Origin: Athalassotoga sp049965695
Lineage (GTDB): Bacteria > Thermotogota > Thermotogae > Mesoaciditogales > Mesoaciditogaceae
Reading direction: 5' to 3'
Length of the DNA stretch: 64,000 bases
Assembly: GCF_049965695.1 (NCBI RefSeq)
Contig: NZ_JBMFWB010000005.1
Location: 1 to 64,000 of the forward strand
Shown: positions 43,367 to 51,910 of the stretch, one piece after another
How positions within the stretch are numbered: the first letter of the stretch is position 1
How the letters are laid out: every line of letters starts with the position of its first letter
Made by a program: the position numbers and the translations under genes
The notes under the pieces: generated by a model
What the model was told of the DNA's origin: nothing
The model's database searches: none
The model's input: the letters and a program-made list of their open reading frames with translations, nothing else

Positions 43367-44437
43367 GTGAAAAGCAAATTTTTGGTTTTGATGATTTTAA
43401 CCGGCATTGCAATTCTGTCTTTTGCTGCTCCTTTGAAGATAGGCTTCATTTTCGTTGGTCCCATAAATGATAACGGATGGACTCAAGCACAGTATGACGG
43501 TGGAGTTGTCGCAATTCAAAAGGCCTTCGGAAATCAGGTCCAAATAAAATACATCGAGAACGTGCCAGAAGGTGCTGCTTCTCTTAACGTTTTGAGATCC
43601 CTTGCATCGCAAGGATACAAATTGATATATGCCACAAGTTTCGGGTACATGGATCAGGTCATTCAGGCGGCCAAGGAATTCCCGAACACGATCTTTGAAA
43701 TGTGTTCCGGATACGCTACTTCAACAAATCTCGGCGAATATTTTGGTGCAATGGAACAGGCAAGATATCTTTCCGGATTGGTTGCAGGTGCAATGACAAA
43801 AACGAACAAGATAGGATTTGTAGCGGCTTATCCGACGCCTGAGGTCGTAAGAGGCATAGATGCTTTCACGCTTGGTGTCAGATCGGTAAATCCCAAAGCA
43901 ACTGTTCAGGTTGTATGGACTTACACGTGGTACGATCCTCCTACCGAAAAGGAAGCGGCTTTAAGTCTTATAAACTCCGGTTGCGACGTTTTGGCCCAGC
44001 ATCAGGATTCACCTGCCGCAGTTCAAGCCGCTCAACAAAAAGGCATATACGCGATAGGTTATGATTCACCAAATATGGGTCAATTTGGACCTAACGCATA
44101 TTTAACGGCACCTATTTGGAACTGGGCCGCATTCTACGTTCCAAATGTGCAATCGGTACTTAACGGAACTTGGAAAACAAGTTTTTATTATGGAAACATG
44201 GCAGATGGTCTTGTACAACTTGCACCTATGAGCAATCTTGTTCCTGATCAGGTACAAAAACTTGTGAATGCCATGGAAAATGAGATAAAATTAGGTAAAT
44301 TTAATCCATTTGAAGGCCCTATATACGATCAATCCGGAAAGTTGATGATTCCCGCCGGTCAATCTGCAACACTCGATCAATTACTTTCCATTCAATGGTT
44401 TGTTCAAGGTGTAATTGGAAAAATATCAAATCAGTGA
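43367..44437 (+). CDS. BMP/PnrA-family nucleoside-binding protein 2 (tandem paralog)
   Basis: This 356-residue paralog of the preceding protein has the same order of blocks (GFIFVGPINDNGWTQAQ, PTPEVVRGIDAF, PPTEKEAALSLINSGCDV, LAPMSNLVPDQVQKLVNAM). The last block is identical in the two proteins, which points to a recent duplication or gene conversion. The signal peptide ends at LSFAAP, again without a lipobox. GTG 43367 follows AAGGGGG. The two binding proteins probably feed one transporter with different ligand preferences; this is inference. Confidence 0.92.
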   Translation: MKSKFLVLMILTGIAILSFAAPLKIGFIFVGPINDNGWTQAQYDGGVVAIQKAFGNQVQIKYIENVPEGAASLNVLRSLASQGYKLIYATSFGYMDQVIQAAKEFPNTIFEMCSGYATSTNLGEYFGAMEQARYLSGLVAGAMTKTNKIGFVAAYPTPEVVRGIDAFTLGVRSVNPKATVQVVWTYTWYDPPTEKEAALSLINSGCDVLAQHQDSPAAVQAAQQKGIYAIGYDSPNMGQFGPNAYLTAPIWNWAAFYVPNVQSVLNGTWKTSFYYGNMADGLVQLAPMSNLVPDQVQKLVNAMENEIKLGKFNPFEGPIYDQSGKLMIPAGQSATLDQLLSIQWFVQGVIGKISNQ

Positions 44438-44441
44438 AAAT

Positions 44442-45953
44442 ATGAACGAGACAGTACTCGAACTCACAAAAATAGTCAAGCGCTTTCCCGGTTTAACCGC
44501 AAACGATAACGTGGACTTCGATCTTAAGAAGGGCGAGGTCCACGCCCTTCTTGGCGAAAACGGCGCCGGAAAATCCACACTTATGAACATCGTTTACGGA
44601 ATATACAAAGCAGATTCAGGAGATGTAAAGATTAACGGGAAAAAAGTTGAAATCTCTTCTCCCCGCAAAGCGATAGAATACGGTATAGGCATGATCCAGC
44701 AGCATTTCAGTCTTGTTCCTTCATTCGATGTAACTCAAAACGTTGCTCTTGGTTTGAAGGATCTCGGTATAATTCCTGATCTTTCAAAAGTAAAAAAGCA
44801 AATAATGGAAATATCAAAAAGATACAAGATATCGGTTGATCCGGATGCAAAGATCTGGCAAATTTCTGCCGGTGAACAGCAAAGGGTCGAAATAATAAAA
44901 TTGCTTTACGTCAAATCACAGATAATGATTTTGGACGAACCGACGGCAATATTGACGCCACAAGAAGCCAACGGACTGTTTGAAACAATTCGTGAAATGA
45001 CGAAGAATGGAGCATCCGTGATCTTCATAAGCCACAAACTCAAAGAGGTGCTTGAAATCTCTGATAGAATAACGGTTTTGAGACATGGGAAGGTCATAGG
45101 ATCCGTTAAAACAAATGAGACCAATGAAAATGAACTCGCGAAGATGATGGTTGGAAGAGAAGTCGTCATAAAGATAGAAAAAAAGCCTTCAAAAGTGTCC
45201 GGAGAAATTTTGAAAGTCGATGACCTTCATGTTATGAACGATAAAGGTCTGGAAGCCGTTAAGGGTGTAAGTTTTGATGTAAGAAGCGGTGAAGTGCTCG
45301 GCATAGCAGGAGTTGAAGGAAATGGGCAGAAAGAACTTTCAGAGGCTTTGTATGGCATGAGAAATTACAGAGGTACTGTGACAGTTGAGGGCATCAGGGT
45401 GAAGCCGGGAAATGTCTTGGATAGAATAAAGCACCATGTGGCTTACATTCCGCAAGATAGAAAGGCAGATGCACTCTGCGGGGGACTTCCAATTTATCAA
45501 AATCTATTCATCAAAGCATTTTCTTCTCCTTCGATGAGTTTTAATCCATACTTTTTTGTGCCGGAAAGATTGAGATCGCCGTCTCTCAGATTCATAAAAG
45601 ATTATTCGATCTCCGCATCTTCGGTTGATCTTGAGGTCAAATTTCTTTCGGGTGGAAATATGCAAAAAGTTGTTCTTGCGCGAGAAATAGGAAATAATTC
45701 TCCAAAACTCATAATAGCAGTTCATCCGACAAGAGGATTGGATGTCGGAGCAGAGGAATTCGTTTACAATGTTTTGATGGATCAAAAGGCAAGAGGTGCA
45801 GCCATACTCCTGATAGCCGGGGATCTTTTTGAGATTTTTAACCTTTCGGATCGCGTTGCGGTACTTTACGAAGGACAAATAATAGGATACAGCCAACCGG
45901 ACGAGTCTCACCTTGAAGAGATAGGTCTTATGATGGCAGGTGTAAAAAAATGA
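44442..45953 (+). CDS. nucleoside ABC transporter ATPase, two ABC modules
   Basis: This 503-residue duplicated ATPase is of the RbsA/YufO/PnrE type. Module 1 has Walker A GENGAGKST, signature SAGEQQ and Walker B MILDEPT. Module 2 has a degenerate Walker A (GVEGNGQKEL) and signature LSGGNMQKV, as is normal for the family. In module 2 Walker B ends AVHPTRGLD, the usual altered form. ATG 44442 is preferred because the protein then begins at the conserved LELTKIVKRFPG. The ribosome site is weak, suggesting coupling to the previous gene. It overlaps the first permease by ATGA. Confidence 0.94.
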   Translation: MNETVLELTKIVKRFPGLTANDNVDFDLKKGEVHALLGENGAGKSTLMNIVYGIYKADSGDVKINGKKVEISSPRKAIEYGIGMIQQHFSLVPSFDVTQNVALGLKDLGIIPDLSKVKKQIMEISKRYKISVDPDAKIWQISAGEQQRVEIIKLLYVKSQIMILDEPTAILTPQEANGLFETIREMTKNGASVIFISHKLKEVLEISDRITVLRHGKVIGSVKTNETNENELAKMMVGREVVIKIEKKPSKVSGEILKVDDLHVMNDKGLEAVKGVSFDVRSGEVLGIAGVEGNGQKELSEALYGMRNYRGTVTVEGIRVKPGNVLDRIKHHVAYIPQDRKADALCGGLPIYQNLFIKAFSSPSMSFNPYFFVPERLRSPSLRFIKDYSISASSVDLEVKFLSGGNMQKVVLAREIGNNSPKLIIAVHPTRGLDVGAEEFVYNVLMDQKARGAAILLIAGDLFEIFNLSDRVAVLYEGQIIGYSQPDESHLEEIGLMMAGVKK

Positions 45954-47017
45954 AAATACGTTTTGAAAAGAGAGAGAAAAAGCCTTCAAAACTTTTGATA
46001 TTTTTGGCGTCACTTTTATCTATCTCGATCGCCCTTATTTTTCTTGGATTTATAATTCTGTCTCTTGGCGATAATCCTTTAACAGCATACTGGCAACTCG
46101 TTTCATGGGGACTTGGAACCGTTCCAGGACTGATTCAAAGTCTTGTTTCAATGATGCCTTTGCTTTTCACATCCTTAGGTGTGCTTATCGCATTTAAAAT
46201 GAAACTCTGGAACATAGGCGCGGAAGGGCAATTTCAAATGGGCGCCTTTGCGGCGACATGGGGTGCGCTTTATCTTTTCCCCCATCTCACCAATCCGTGG
46301 CTTTTAATTCCGTTACTCATGATACTTGGTATGGCAGCAGGAGCTTTCTGGGGCTTTTTGCCCGGAGTAATGCGCGCATATCTGGGCGTCAATGAAATTT
46401 TAAGCACTTTGATGTTGAATTACGTCGCGATATACTGGGTTAACTATCTTACCTATGGCCCCTGGAAAGGACCGCATAGTTACAATTTCCCTGTTACGGC
46501 TCAATTTCCGCAATCTGCCATTTTTCCCCAGTATGGTGTTGGCGGATTGAATTTGGGAATTTTCATTTCCATTGGTATGGCATTTTTTGTACTTTATCTT
46601 GTTCGATATACAAAATTCGGTTTTCATCTGAATATAGCGGGTGATAACCTTCGTGTCGGAGAATATGCCGGCATAAATGTCAAAAGAATGATAATTCTTG
46701 TGATGGTAATAGGAGGTGCGATCTCAGGATTGGGCGGAATGGCAGAAATGAGCGGGGTACTTTTTAGACTTCAACCTAATTTTTCACCCGGATACGGCTA
46801 CACGGCCGTCATAATAGCATGGCTTGCCAGGCTTGATCCGATAGCGACGATAATAGTGTCATTTTTCTTCGGTGTTCTGCTCGTCGGAAGCCAGCAACTT
46901 CAACTTTTCATGCAAATACCATCATCTCTCGTTAACGCTTTTAATGGCATATTGCTGTTTTCTTTGCTGGCCTCGGAGATACTTTTACATTACAAGATAA
47001 AGTTGGTGAGATCATGA
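45950..47017 (+). CDS. nucleoside ABC transporter permease 1 (YufP/PnrC-like)
   Basis: This 355-residue inner-membrane permease has a basic N-terminus (KRFEKREKKPS type) and about nine membrane segments. Family features are the NIGAEGQFQMGAFAATWGAL and NEILSTLMLNYVAIYWV regions and GDNLRVGEYAGINVKR. It overlaps the ATPase gene and the second permease gene by ATGA at both ends, which supports one translationally coupled operon. Confidence 0.93.
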   Translation: MKIRFEKREKKPSKLLIFLASLLSISIALIFLGFIILSLGDNPLTAYWQLVSWGLGTVPGLIQSLVSMMPLLFTSLGVLIAFKMKLWNIGAEGQFQMGAFAATWGALYLFPHLTNPWLLIPLLMILGMAAGAFWGFLPGVMRAYLGVNEILSTLMLNYVAIYWVNYLTYGPWKGPHSYNFPVTAQFPQSAIFPQYGVGGLNLGIFISIGMAFFVLYLVRYTKFGFHLNIAGDNLRVGEYAGINVKRMIILVMVIGGAISGLGGMAEMSGVLFRLQPNFSPGYGYTAVIIAWLARLDPIATIIVSFFFGVLLVGSQQLQLFMQIPSSLVNAFNGILLFSLLASEILLHYKIKLVRS

Positions 47018-47946
47018 ATCAGGATATAATAACGTCTACACTTTCAGGTGCGTTAAGGGCCGGTACGCCATTGCTCTTTGCAACGCTTGGCGAAATTTTG
47101 GCAGAAAGGTCCGGCGTTTTGAATCTTGGTCTCGAAGGCATGATGCTTATGGGTGCCTTTACGGGTTTTAGCATATCTTACATAACCGGCAACCTCTGGC
47201 TCGCCGTCTTGGCGGCAATTTTAGTTGGAGGCCTTATGGCTTCCCTTCATGCTTTCATGTCTATAACTTTACGTGTCAATCAGGTCGTAAGCGGCCTTGC
47301 ACTTGTTTTTCTTGGAGAGGGATTGAGTGGATTCTGGGGTCATGGTTTCGTTGGAATGCAAGCAGAGAGTTTTAACAACATCAAAATACCTTTTCTCGGG
47401 GATATTCCTTACGTTGGAACAATCGTTTTCGACAGAGATATTCTCGTTTACATTGGATACATTGCCGTACCAGTTATCTGGTGGTTTCTTTACAAAACAA
47501 CTGCCGGTATGAATTTAAGAGCGGTTGGAGAATCTCCGGATGCCGCAGATGCAAGAGGTATAAACGTCGTGCTGACAAGATACATTTACACGATAATTGG
47601 AGGTTTTTTTAGCGGCCTTGCCGGTGCTTACATTTCCCTTGCGTACACACCGATGTGGGTCCAGGATATGACGGCCGGTCGTGGATGGATTGCGGTGGCA
47701 CTTGTCATATTTGCGATATGGGATCCCGTCATAGCGTTGATAGGCGCTTACGCTTTTGGAGGAATAAGCGTGTTACAATTCAGTTTTCAAATAATTCAAG
47801 TTCCAATTCCCGTGAATATAATGAACATGTTTCCATACCTTTTCACGATATTCGTAATGCTTTTTGCGTCAAGCAACAAAATAAAGAAACGTTTTGGTGC
47901 ACCTTCGGCTCTTGGAATTCCGTACTCAAGAGAGGAGAAAACTTAA
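47014..47946 (+). CDS. nucleoside ABC transporter permease 2 (YufQ/PnrD-like)
   Basis: This 310-residue permease is the last gene of the importer. It has LAERSGVLNLGLEGMMLMGA near residues 27-46 and GESPDAADARGINV, the coupling-loop region that touches the ATPase. It is coupled to permease 1 by ATGA. Together with the two binding proteins and the ATPase it makes a full BMP-type nucleoside importer. Confidence 0.93.
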   Translation: MNQDIITSTLSGALRAGTPLLFATLGEILAERSGVLNLGLEGMMLMGAFTGFSISYITGNLWLAVLAAILVGGLMASLHAFMSITLRVNQVVSGLALVFLGEGLSGFWGHGFVGMQAESFNNIKIPFLGDIPYVGTIVFDRDILVYIGYIAVPVIWWFLYKTTAGMNLRAVGESPDAADARGINVVLTRYIYTIIGGFFSGLAGAYISLAYTPMWVQDMTAGRGWIAVALVIFAIWDPVIALIGAYAFGGISVLQFSFQIIQVPIPVNIMNMFPYLFTIFVMLFASSNKIKKRFGAPSALGIPYSREEKT

Positions 47947-47947
47947 G

Positions 47948-47980
47948 CGTTCAGTGAACGATGACACGTTATGGTATAAT
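47948..47980 (+). promoter_or_regulatory. rbfA promoter with a palindromic site
   Basis: TATAAT (47975-47980) preceded by TGG forms an extended -10. The palindrome CGTTCAGTGAACG (47948-47960) lies at the -35 position, where no good -35 hexamer is visible, so the promoter may be activator-dependent or repressible. Confidence 0.5.
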
Positions 47981-48012
47981 CTTTTTGACAAAATTAAAAA
48001 GTGGTGATGCTC

Positions 48013-48372
48013 ATGGGATACAAAAAAGAAATGATGGAATCGGAGATGATGAAGATTCTTTCTCAGGCTTTCTTTAACATGAAGGATCCGAGGATTGAAG
48101 GGATGATCTCGGTAACAAGAGTTGAACTTTCCAACGATAAAAGATATGCAAAGGTTTATTTAAGCCTTTACGGTAATGACGATAAACGAAATGAAGAAGT
48201 TTTTGAAGTTATAGAAAAAGCGAAAGGGTATTTCAAAACGGCAATTGCACAAAGTTTGCATACCTTCAAGGCTCCCGATTTAACGTTTGTAAGGGATAGA
48301 GGTATAGAAAAATCTTTTGAGATTGATAAACTCTTCAAAAAGATAGAAAATGAACGGCATAATCAAAATTGA
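48013..48372 (+). CDS. rbfA: ribosome-binding factor A
   Basis: RbfA binds immature 30S subunits and helps process 16S rRNA. The protein has 119 residues in a single KH-type domain, with the DPRIEGMISVTRVELSNDKR region and AKVYLSLYG. ATG 48013 gives the usual MGYKKE start; upstream ATG 48007 or GTG 48001 are possible. truB overlaps its end by 23 nt, the widespread rbfA-truB-ribF order. Confidence 0.92.
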   Translation: MGYKKEMMESEMMKILSQAFFNMKDPRIEGMISVTRVELSNDKRYAKVYLSLYGNDDKRNEEVFEVIEKAKGYFKTAIAQSLHTFKAPDLTFVRDRGIEKSFEIDKLFKKIENERHNQN

Positions 48373-49273
48373 TAAACCATCAGGCATAACCTCTCATGAT
48401 GTGGTTAATATCGTCAGAAAGATATCATCCGTCAGACAGGTAGGACATGCAGGTACACTCGATCCATTTGCAACCGGACTTCTGATCGTTGGTATTGGGA
48501 ACGGGACGAGAATTCTCGAATATTTTTTGCATGCCGAAAAAACATACGATGTGATCGCAAGAATCGGTCTTACAACAGACACATACGATAAAACCGGTAA
48601 ATTTGTGGAGGAAAATCCATGTGATAGAAGCGAAGAAGAAATACGTGAAGCGCTGCTTTCTTTCGTTGGTGATTACGATCAGGTTCCTCCGATTTATTCA
48701 TCCAAAAAATATGCCGGTGTACGGCTTTACAAACTTGCAAGATCAGGTAAAATCATAACGATGCCACCCGTACGCGTGAAAATACATTCAATTGAAATCG
48801 AAAGCATAAAAAAACCTTATGTGAAATTCAAAACTGTCGTTTCAGGTGGAACTTACATTCGTTCTCTTTGCAGAGATTTCGGCATCAAACTTGGATGTGG
48901 CGCGATTGCACAGGAACTAAGAAGGATTCAAGTAGATCGATTCGATCTTTCTGGTTGTGTTGACATTCAGCGTGCAGATAGTTTCGATATGTCAAAGGTC
49001 ATTTCTTTGGAAGAAGTGACACGTTTTATGTTTAAGACTGTCGTTGTGAATGATCTTGGATCCAAAAAAATTGAAGATGGCAGGCCAATTGAAATAGACG
49101 ATGTTATGTCTTACGAAGATTTTAACAAAGGAGAATTGGTAAGAATCTTGGATAAAAATGGAAAACTGATATCTATATCTTTGTCAGAGAGAAAATCAAA
49201 TTTCTTTTCCACCATCGACAAAGCCGAAAGAAAAGATATCGTTATAAGACCGAAGAAGGTGTTCAAAAATTGA
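48350..49273 (+). CDS. truB: tRNA pseudouridine-55 synthase
   Basis: TruB makes pseudouridine 55 in the T loop of tRNAs. The 307-residue protein has catalytic D38 in GHAGTLDPFATGLL, the SGGTYIRSLCRDFG motif and a C-terminal PUA-like part. ATG 48350 lies within rbfA. The stop overlaps ribF as TTGA. Confidence 0.95.
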   Translation: MNGIIKIDKPSGITSHDVVNIVRKISSVRQVGHAGTLDPFATGLLIVGIGNGTRILEYFLHAEKTYDVIARIGLTTDTYDKTGKFVEENPCDRSEEEIREALLSFVGDYDQVPPIYSSKKYAGVRLYKLARSGKIITMPPVRVKIHSIEIESIKKPYVKFKTVVSGGTYIRSLCRDFGIKLGCGAIAQELRRIQVDRFDLSGCVDIQRADSFDMSKVISLEEVTRFMFKTVVVNDLGSKKIEDGRPIEIDDVMSYEDFNKGELVRILDKNGKLISISLSERKSNFFSTIDKAERKDIVIRPKKVFKN

Positions 49274-50166
49274 GATCTGTAACTATTGGAGTTTTTGACG
49301 GGGTACATTTAGGCCATACTTATATGGTAAGAAAAATGATTCAATATGCGATTGATCATGATCAGATTCCAACGGCAATTGTCTTTGAGATGCCTTACGA
49401 GGCTATAACCAGTCCACAAAACTTCGACGGTTTGCTTACAACACCCGATGAAAGATCCGAATTACTTAAAAATTTAGGCGTCAGGGATGTCATAATTCAA
49501 GACCTTAGATCAATTGTGAACATGAGAGAAAAAGATTACGTCGATCTACTTTTAAAAGAGTACGAGATGAAAAGCATTTATGTAGGTTACGATTTTAAGT
49601 TTGGCAAACATGCGCAAGGAGATGTGGAACTGCTGAAAGAAATGGGCAAAACGAGAGGTTTTACCGTTGACATAACTCCAAAAATTCTCGATGGAGATAT
49701 GAGAATAAGCAGTTCTTTGATAAGGCATGAAATTAAAGCAGGTAGACCTGATGTGGCGCGCCATTTTATCGGAAGACCTTTTACAATATCTGGAATTGTT
49801 TTCAAAGAACGTGGAATAGGATCCAAAATAGGCTTTCCAACGGCCAACATTTCAAGAGAAGGAATCAACCTTGTAATCCCCAAATATGGAGTTTATCTCG
49901 TAAGATCGGTAATCGATGACACAACCGTTTACGGTGTTATGGGAATAGGCGTGCGTCCAACCACTGATAGCGATGGAGAAGTAACTTATGAAGTTCACTT
50001 TCTTGATGGAGAATATCAACTTGTTGGAAAACGTTTAAGGGTCGAATTGTTGGAATTTTTGAGACCTGAAATTAAGTTTGCAAATCTCCAAGATCTCAAA
50101 GATGCGATAGCGGAAGATGTCAAAAGGGCAAAAGAAATGATATATCAAAAAAATTTTTATGGCTGA
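49270..50166 (+). CDS. ribF: bifunctional riboflavin kinase / FAD synthetase
   Basis: RibF makes FMN and FAD. The N-terminal adenylyltransferase has GVFDGVHLGH (7-16) and the SSLIRHEIKAG segment. The C-terminal flavokinase has GIGSKIGFPTANI. The length of 298 residues is normal. TTG 49270 overlaps the truB stop (TTGA). The MATE gene overlaps its end by 8 nt. Confidence 0.95.
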   Translation: MRSVTIGVFDGVHLGHTYMVRKMIQYAIDHDQIPTAIVFEMPYEAITSPQNFDGLLTTPDERSELLKNLGVRDVIIQDLRSIVNMREKDYVDLLLKEYEMKSIYVGYDFKFGKHAQGDVELLKEMGKTRGFTVDITPKILDGDMRISSSLIRHEIKAGRPDVARHFIGRPFTISGIVFKERGIGSKIGFPTANISREGINLVIPKYGVYLVRSVIDDTTVYGVMGIGVRPTTDSDGEVTYEVHFLDGEYQLVGKRLRVELLEFLRPEIKFANLQDLKDAIAEDVKRAKEMIYQKNFYG

Positions 50167-51496
50167 AAAGTTTGATTATACCAATTCGTCAATTCCAAAA
50201 TCTTTGATGAGACTTGCGCTACCCTCGATGGGAGCGTCTTTTTTCTCGTCCATTTATAACTTGATCGATACTTTCTGGATAGGCCATCTTGGAGCAGATC
50301 AGGTGGCGGGTGTTACGCTTGCCATGATGGTTTTCTTTTACGGCGGAATCTTCAACAACCTTTTCGGAACTCCTTCCGTCATATTGATTTCAAGAAGGTA
50401 CGGCGAAGGAGATCATGATGGAGTTAGATGGGTTGTGGGTCAGACAATGCTTGCAAAAATTTTGGTCGGAACTGTTTTCATGATCCTCGCGTATTTTTTT
50501 ATGTCGCAATTGCTTGTTTTGATAGGTGCAAATGATAAAACCCTCTCTTACGGCCTTGATTTTCTTAAATGGAGGTTATGGGTCATACCGCTTTCCTTTT
50601 CTGGCTACACGATGATGACAACATTTCAAGGAACTGGAGACACATATAAACTTTTTTGGGTCCAGGGCGTATCTGCCGTGATGAACATCGTCCTCGATCC
50701 TGTTTTCATATACGCACTTAAGATGGGCGTCGGTGGTGCGGCAATAGCCTCTGATATTTCGGAAATATATCTGTTAGCAATGGGTATCATACTGCTCAAT
50801 TCAAAAAACAGTTACGTTAAGATGAATCCTTTTAAGTACATGAAACCAAGAAAGGACATCATAAAGAAGATGATTTCTCTTGGCATACCAAGTGTTTTTG
50901 ACAATCTGTCGGCCAATTTAGTCTATTCCATCGTCTTAAGAATCGCTTCCGTTTACGGTGCAGATCTTATAGCGGCACTTGGCATAGTCAACAACGTAAG
51001 AAGTATCTCTTTTACACTTGGATCTTCTATGAATATGTCCACTTCAACGATGATCGGACAAAATATAGGTGCCAAAAAACGTGAAAGACTTAAAAAAATA
51101 ATTTTAACGTCGATATGGATAGGAGAACTTTTGATAGCCGGTTACGTCTTCGCTTTATTCTTTTTTGGATCGCAGATAACTTACTTTTTTACTCCCAATA
51201 GTAACGTTGCCGCGATGGGTGGATTGATGATGAAATTCTTTGCGATCAACGAAATATTTTTCATAATTGCCATGATAGGTTATGGAGTCTTGATTGGCGG
51301 TGGGCTAACCAGGACTACCATGATGATAGGAATCATATCTGATTGGGCTGTCCTGGCTCCAATGGTTTTAATTTTTTCTTCATTGCATTTTACATGGGAA
51401 TTCATGATACTTTCTTTTGTGATCCAGAGCATCGTCATGTCAGGATTGGCAATGGGAGAGGTAAAGCGTGGAAAATGGATAGAACAAAAAGTTTAA
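50159..51496 (+). CDS. MATE-family multidrug/toxin efflux transporter
   Basis: This 445-residue membrane protein has two bundles of six helices. N-terminal features are LALPSMGASFFSSIYNLIDTFWIG (broken pattern near 16-38) and the pseudo-repeat ISLGIPSVFDNLSANL (about 237-252). MATE proteins export drugs or metabolites using Na+ or H+; the substrate is unknown. It overlaps ribF, so it is probably cotranscribed with rbfA-truB-ribF, an unusual companion for that cluster. Confidence 0.9.
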   Translation: MAEKFDYTNSSIPKSLMRLALPSMGASFFSSIYNLIDTFWIGHLGADQVAGVTLAMMVFFYGGIFNNLFGTPSVILISRRYGEGDHDGVRWVVGQTMLAKILVGTVFMILAYFFMSQLLVLIGANDKTLSYGLDFLKWRLWVIPLSFSGYTMMTTFQGTGDTYKLFWVQGVSAVMNIVLDPVFIYALKMGVGGAAIASDISEIYLLAMGIILLNSKNSYVKMNPFKYMKPRKDIIKKMISLGIPSVFDNLSANLVYSIVLRIASVYGADLIAALGIVNNVRSISFTLGSSMNMSTSTMIGQNIGAKKRERLKKIILTSIWIGELLIAGYVFALFFFGSQITYFFTPNSNVAAMGGLMMKFFAINEIFFIIAMIGYGVLIGGGLTRTTMMIGIISDWAVLAPMVLIFSSLHFTWEFMILSFVIQSIVMSGLAMGEVKRGKWIEQKV

Positions 51497-51510
51497 ACTT
51501 TGTGATAAAA

Positions 51511-51516
51511 TATAAT
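51511..51516 (+). promoter_or_regulatory. rpsO promoter -10 element
   Basis: A perfect TATAAT at 51511-51516 lies 62 nt before the rpsO ATG; no good -35 is found at 16-18 nt. The leader contains CCGGACTCAGGATTCGG, which may fold and could serve S15 autoregulation, as known in other bacteria. Confidence 0.45.
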
Positions 51517-51578
51517 CAGGCCCGGACTCAGGATTCGGAAAATTCCATTCCTTAGTTCGATATCTTTGGAGGTGTCAT

Positions 51579-51842
51579 ATGGAAAGGGAAGAAAAGCAAA
51601 ACATCATTGAGAGTTTTAGGCTCAATGAAAGAGACAATGGTTCTGTCGAAGTTCAGATTGCCTTGCTGACATCAAGAATAAACCATCTTACTCAGCATTT
51701 GAACTCAAATCCAAAAGATTTTCATTCAAGAAGAGGGTTACTTAAGATGGTTGGGAAAAGAAGAAGATTGCTTCGATACTTGATGAATCGTAAACCGGAT
51801 GTTTACAAAGAACTCATATCAAAATTGAACCTGAGGCGCTGA
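51579..51842 (+). CDS. rpsO: 30S ribosomal protein uS15
   Basis: This is the 87-residue primary 16S rRNA-binding protein of the 30S platform. It contains the VQIALLTSRINHLTQHL helix and the RRGLLKMVGKRRRLLRYL rRNA-binding segment. GGAGGTG precedes ATG 51579. pnp follows across a hairpin, the conserved rpsO-pnp pair. Confidence 0.97.
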   Translation: MEREEKQNIIESFRLNERDNGSVEVQIALLTSRINHLTQHLNSNPKDFHSRRGLLKMVGKRRRLLRYLMNRKPDVYKELISKLNLRR

Positions 51843-51860
51843 CATTTTTGTGTTTGGCCG

Positions 51861-51886
51861 GAAGCGGGGGTAACCCGCTTCTTCTT
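51861..51886 (+). terminator. hairpin between rpsO and pnp (weak terminator or processing site)
   Basis: GAAGCGGG (51861-51868) pairs with CCCGCTTC (51874-51881), followed by TTCTTT, an incomplete T run. As in other bacteria it may partly terminate rpsO transcripts and serve as an RNase III or PNPase control site for pnp; that role is inference here. Confidence 0.65.
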
Positions 51887-51910
51887 TGAAAATTTTTAAG
51901 AGGTGATGAA

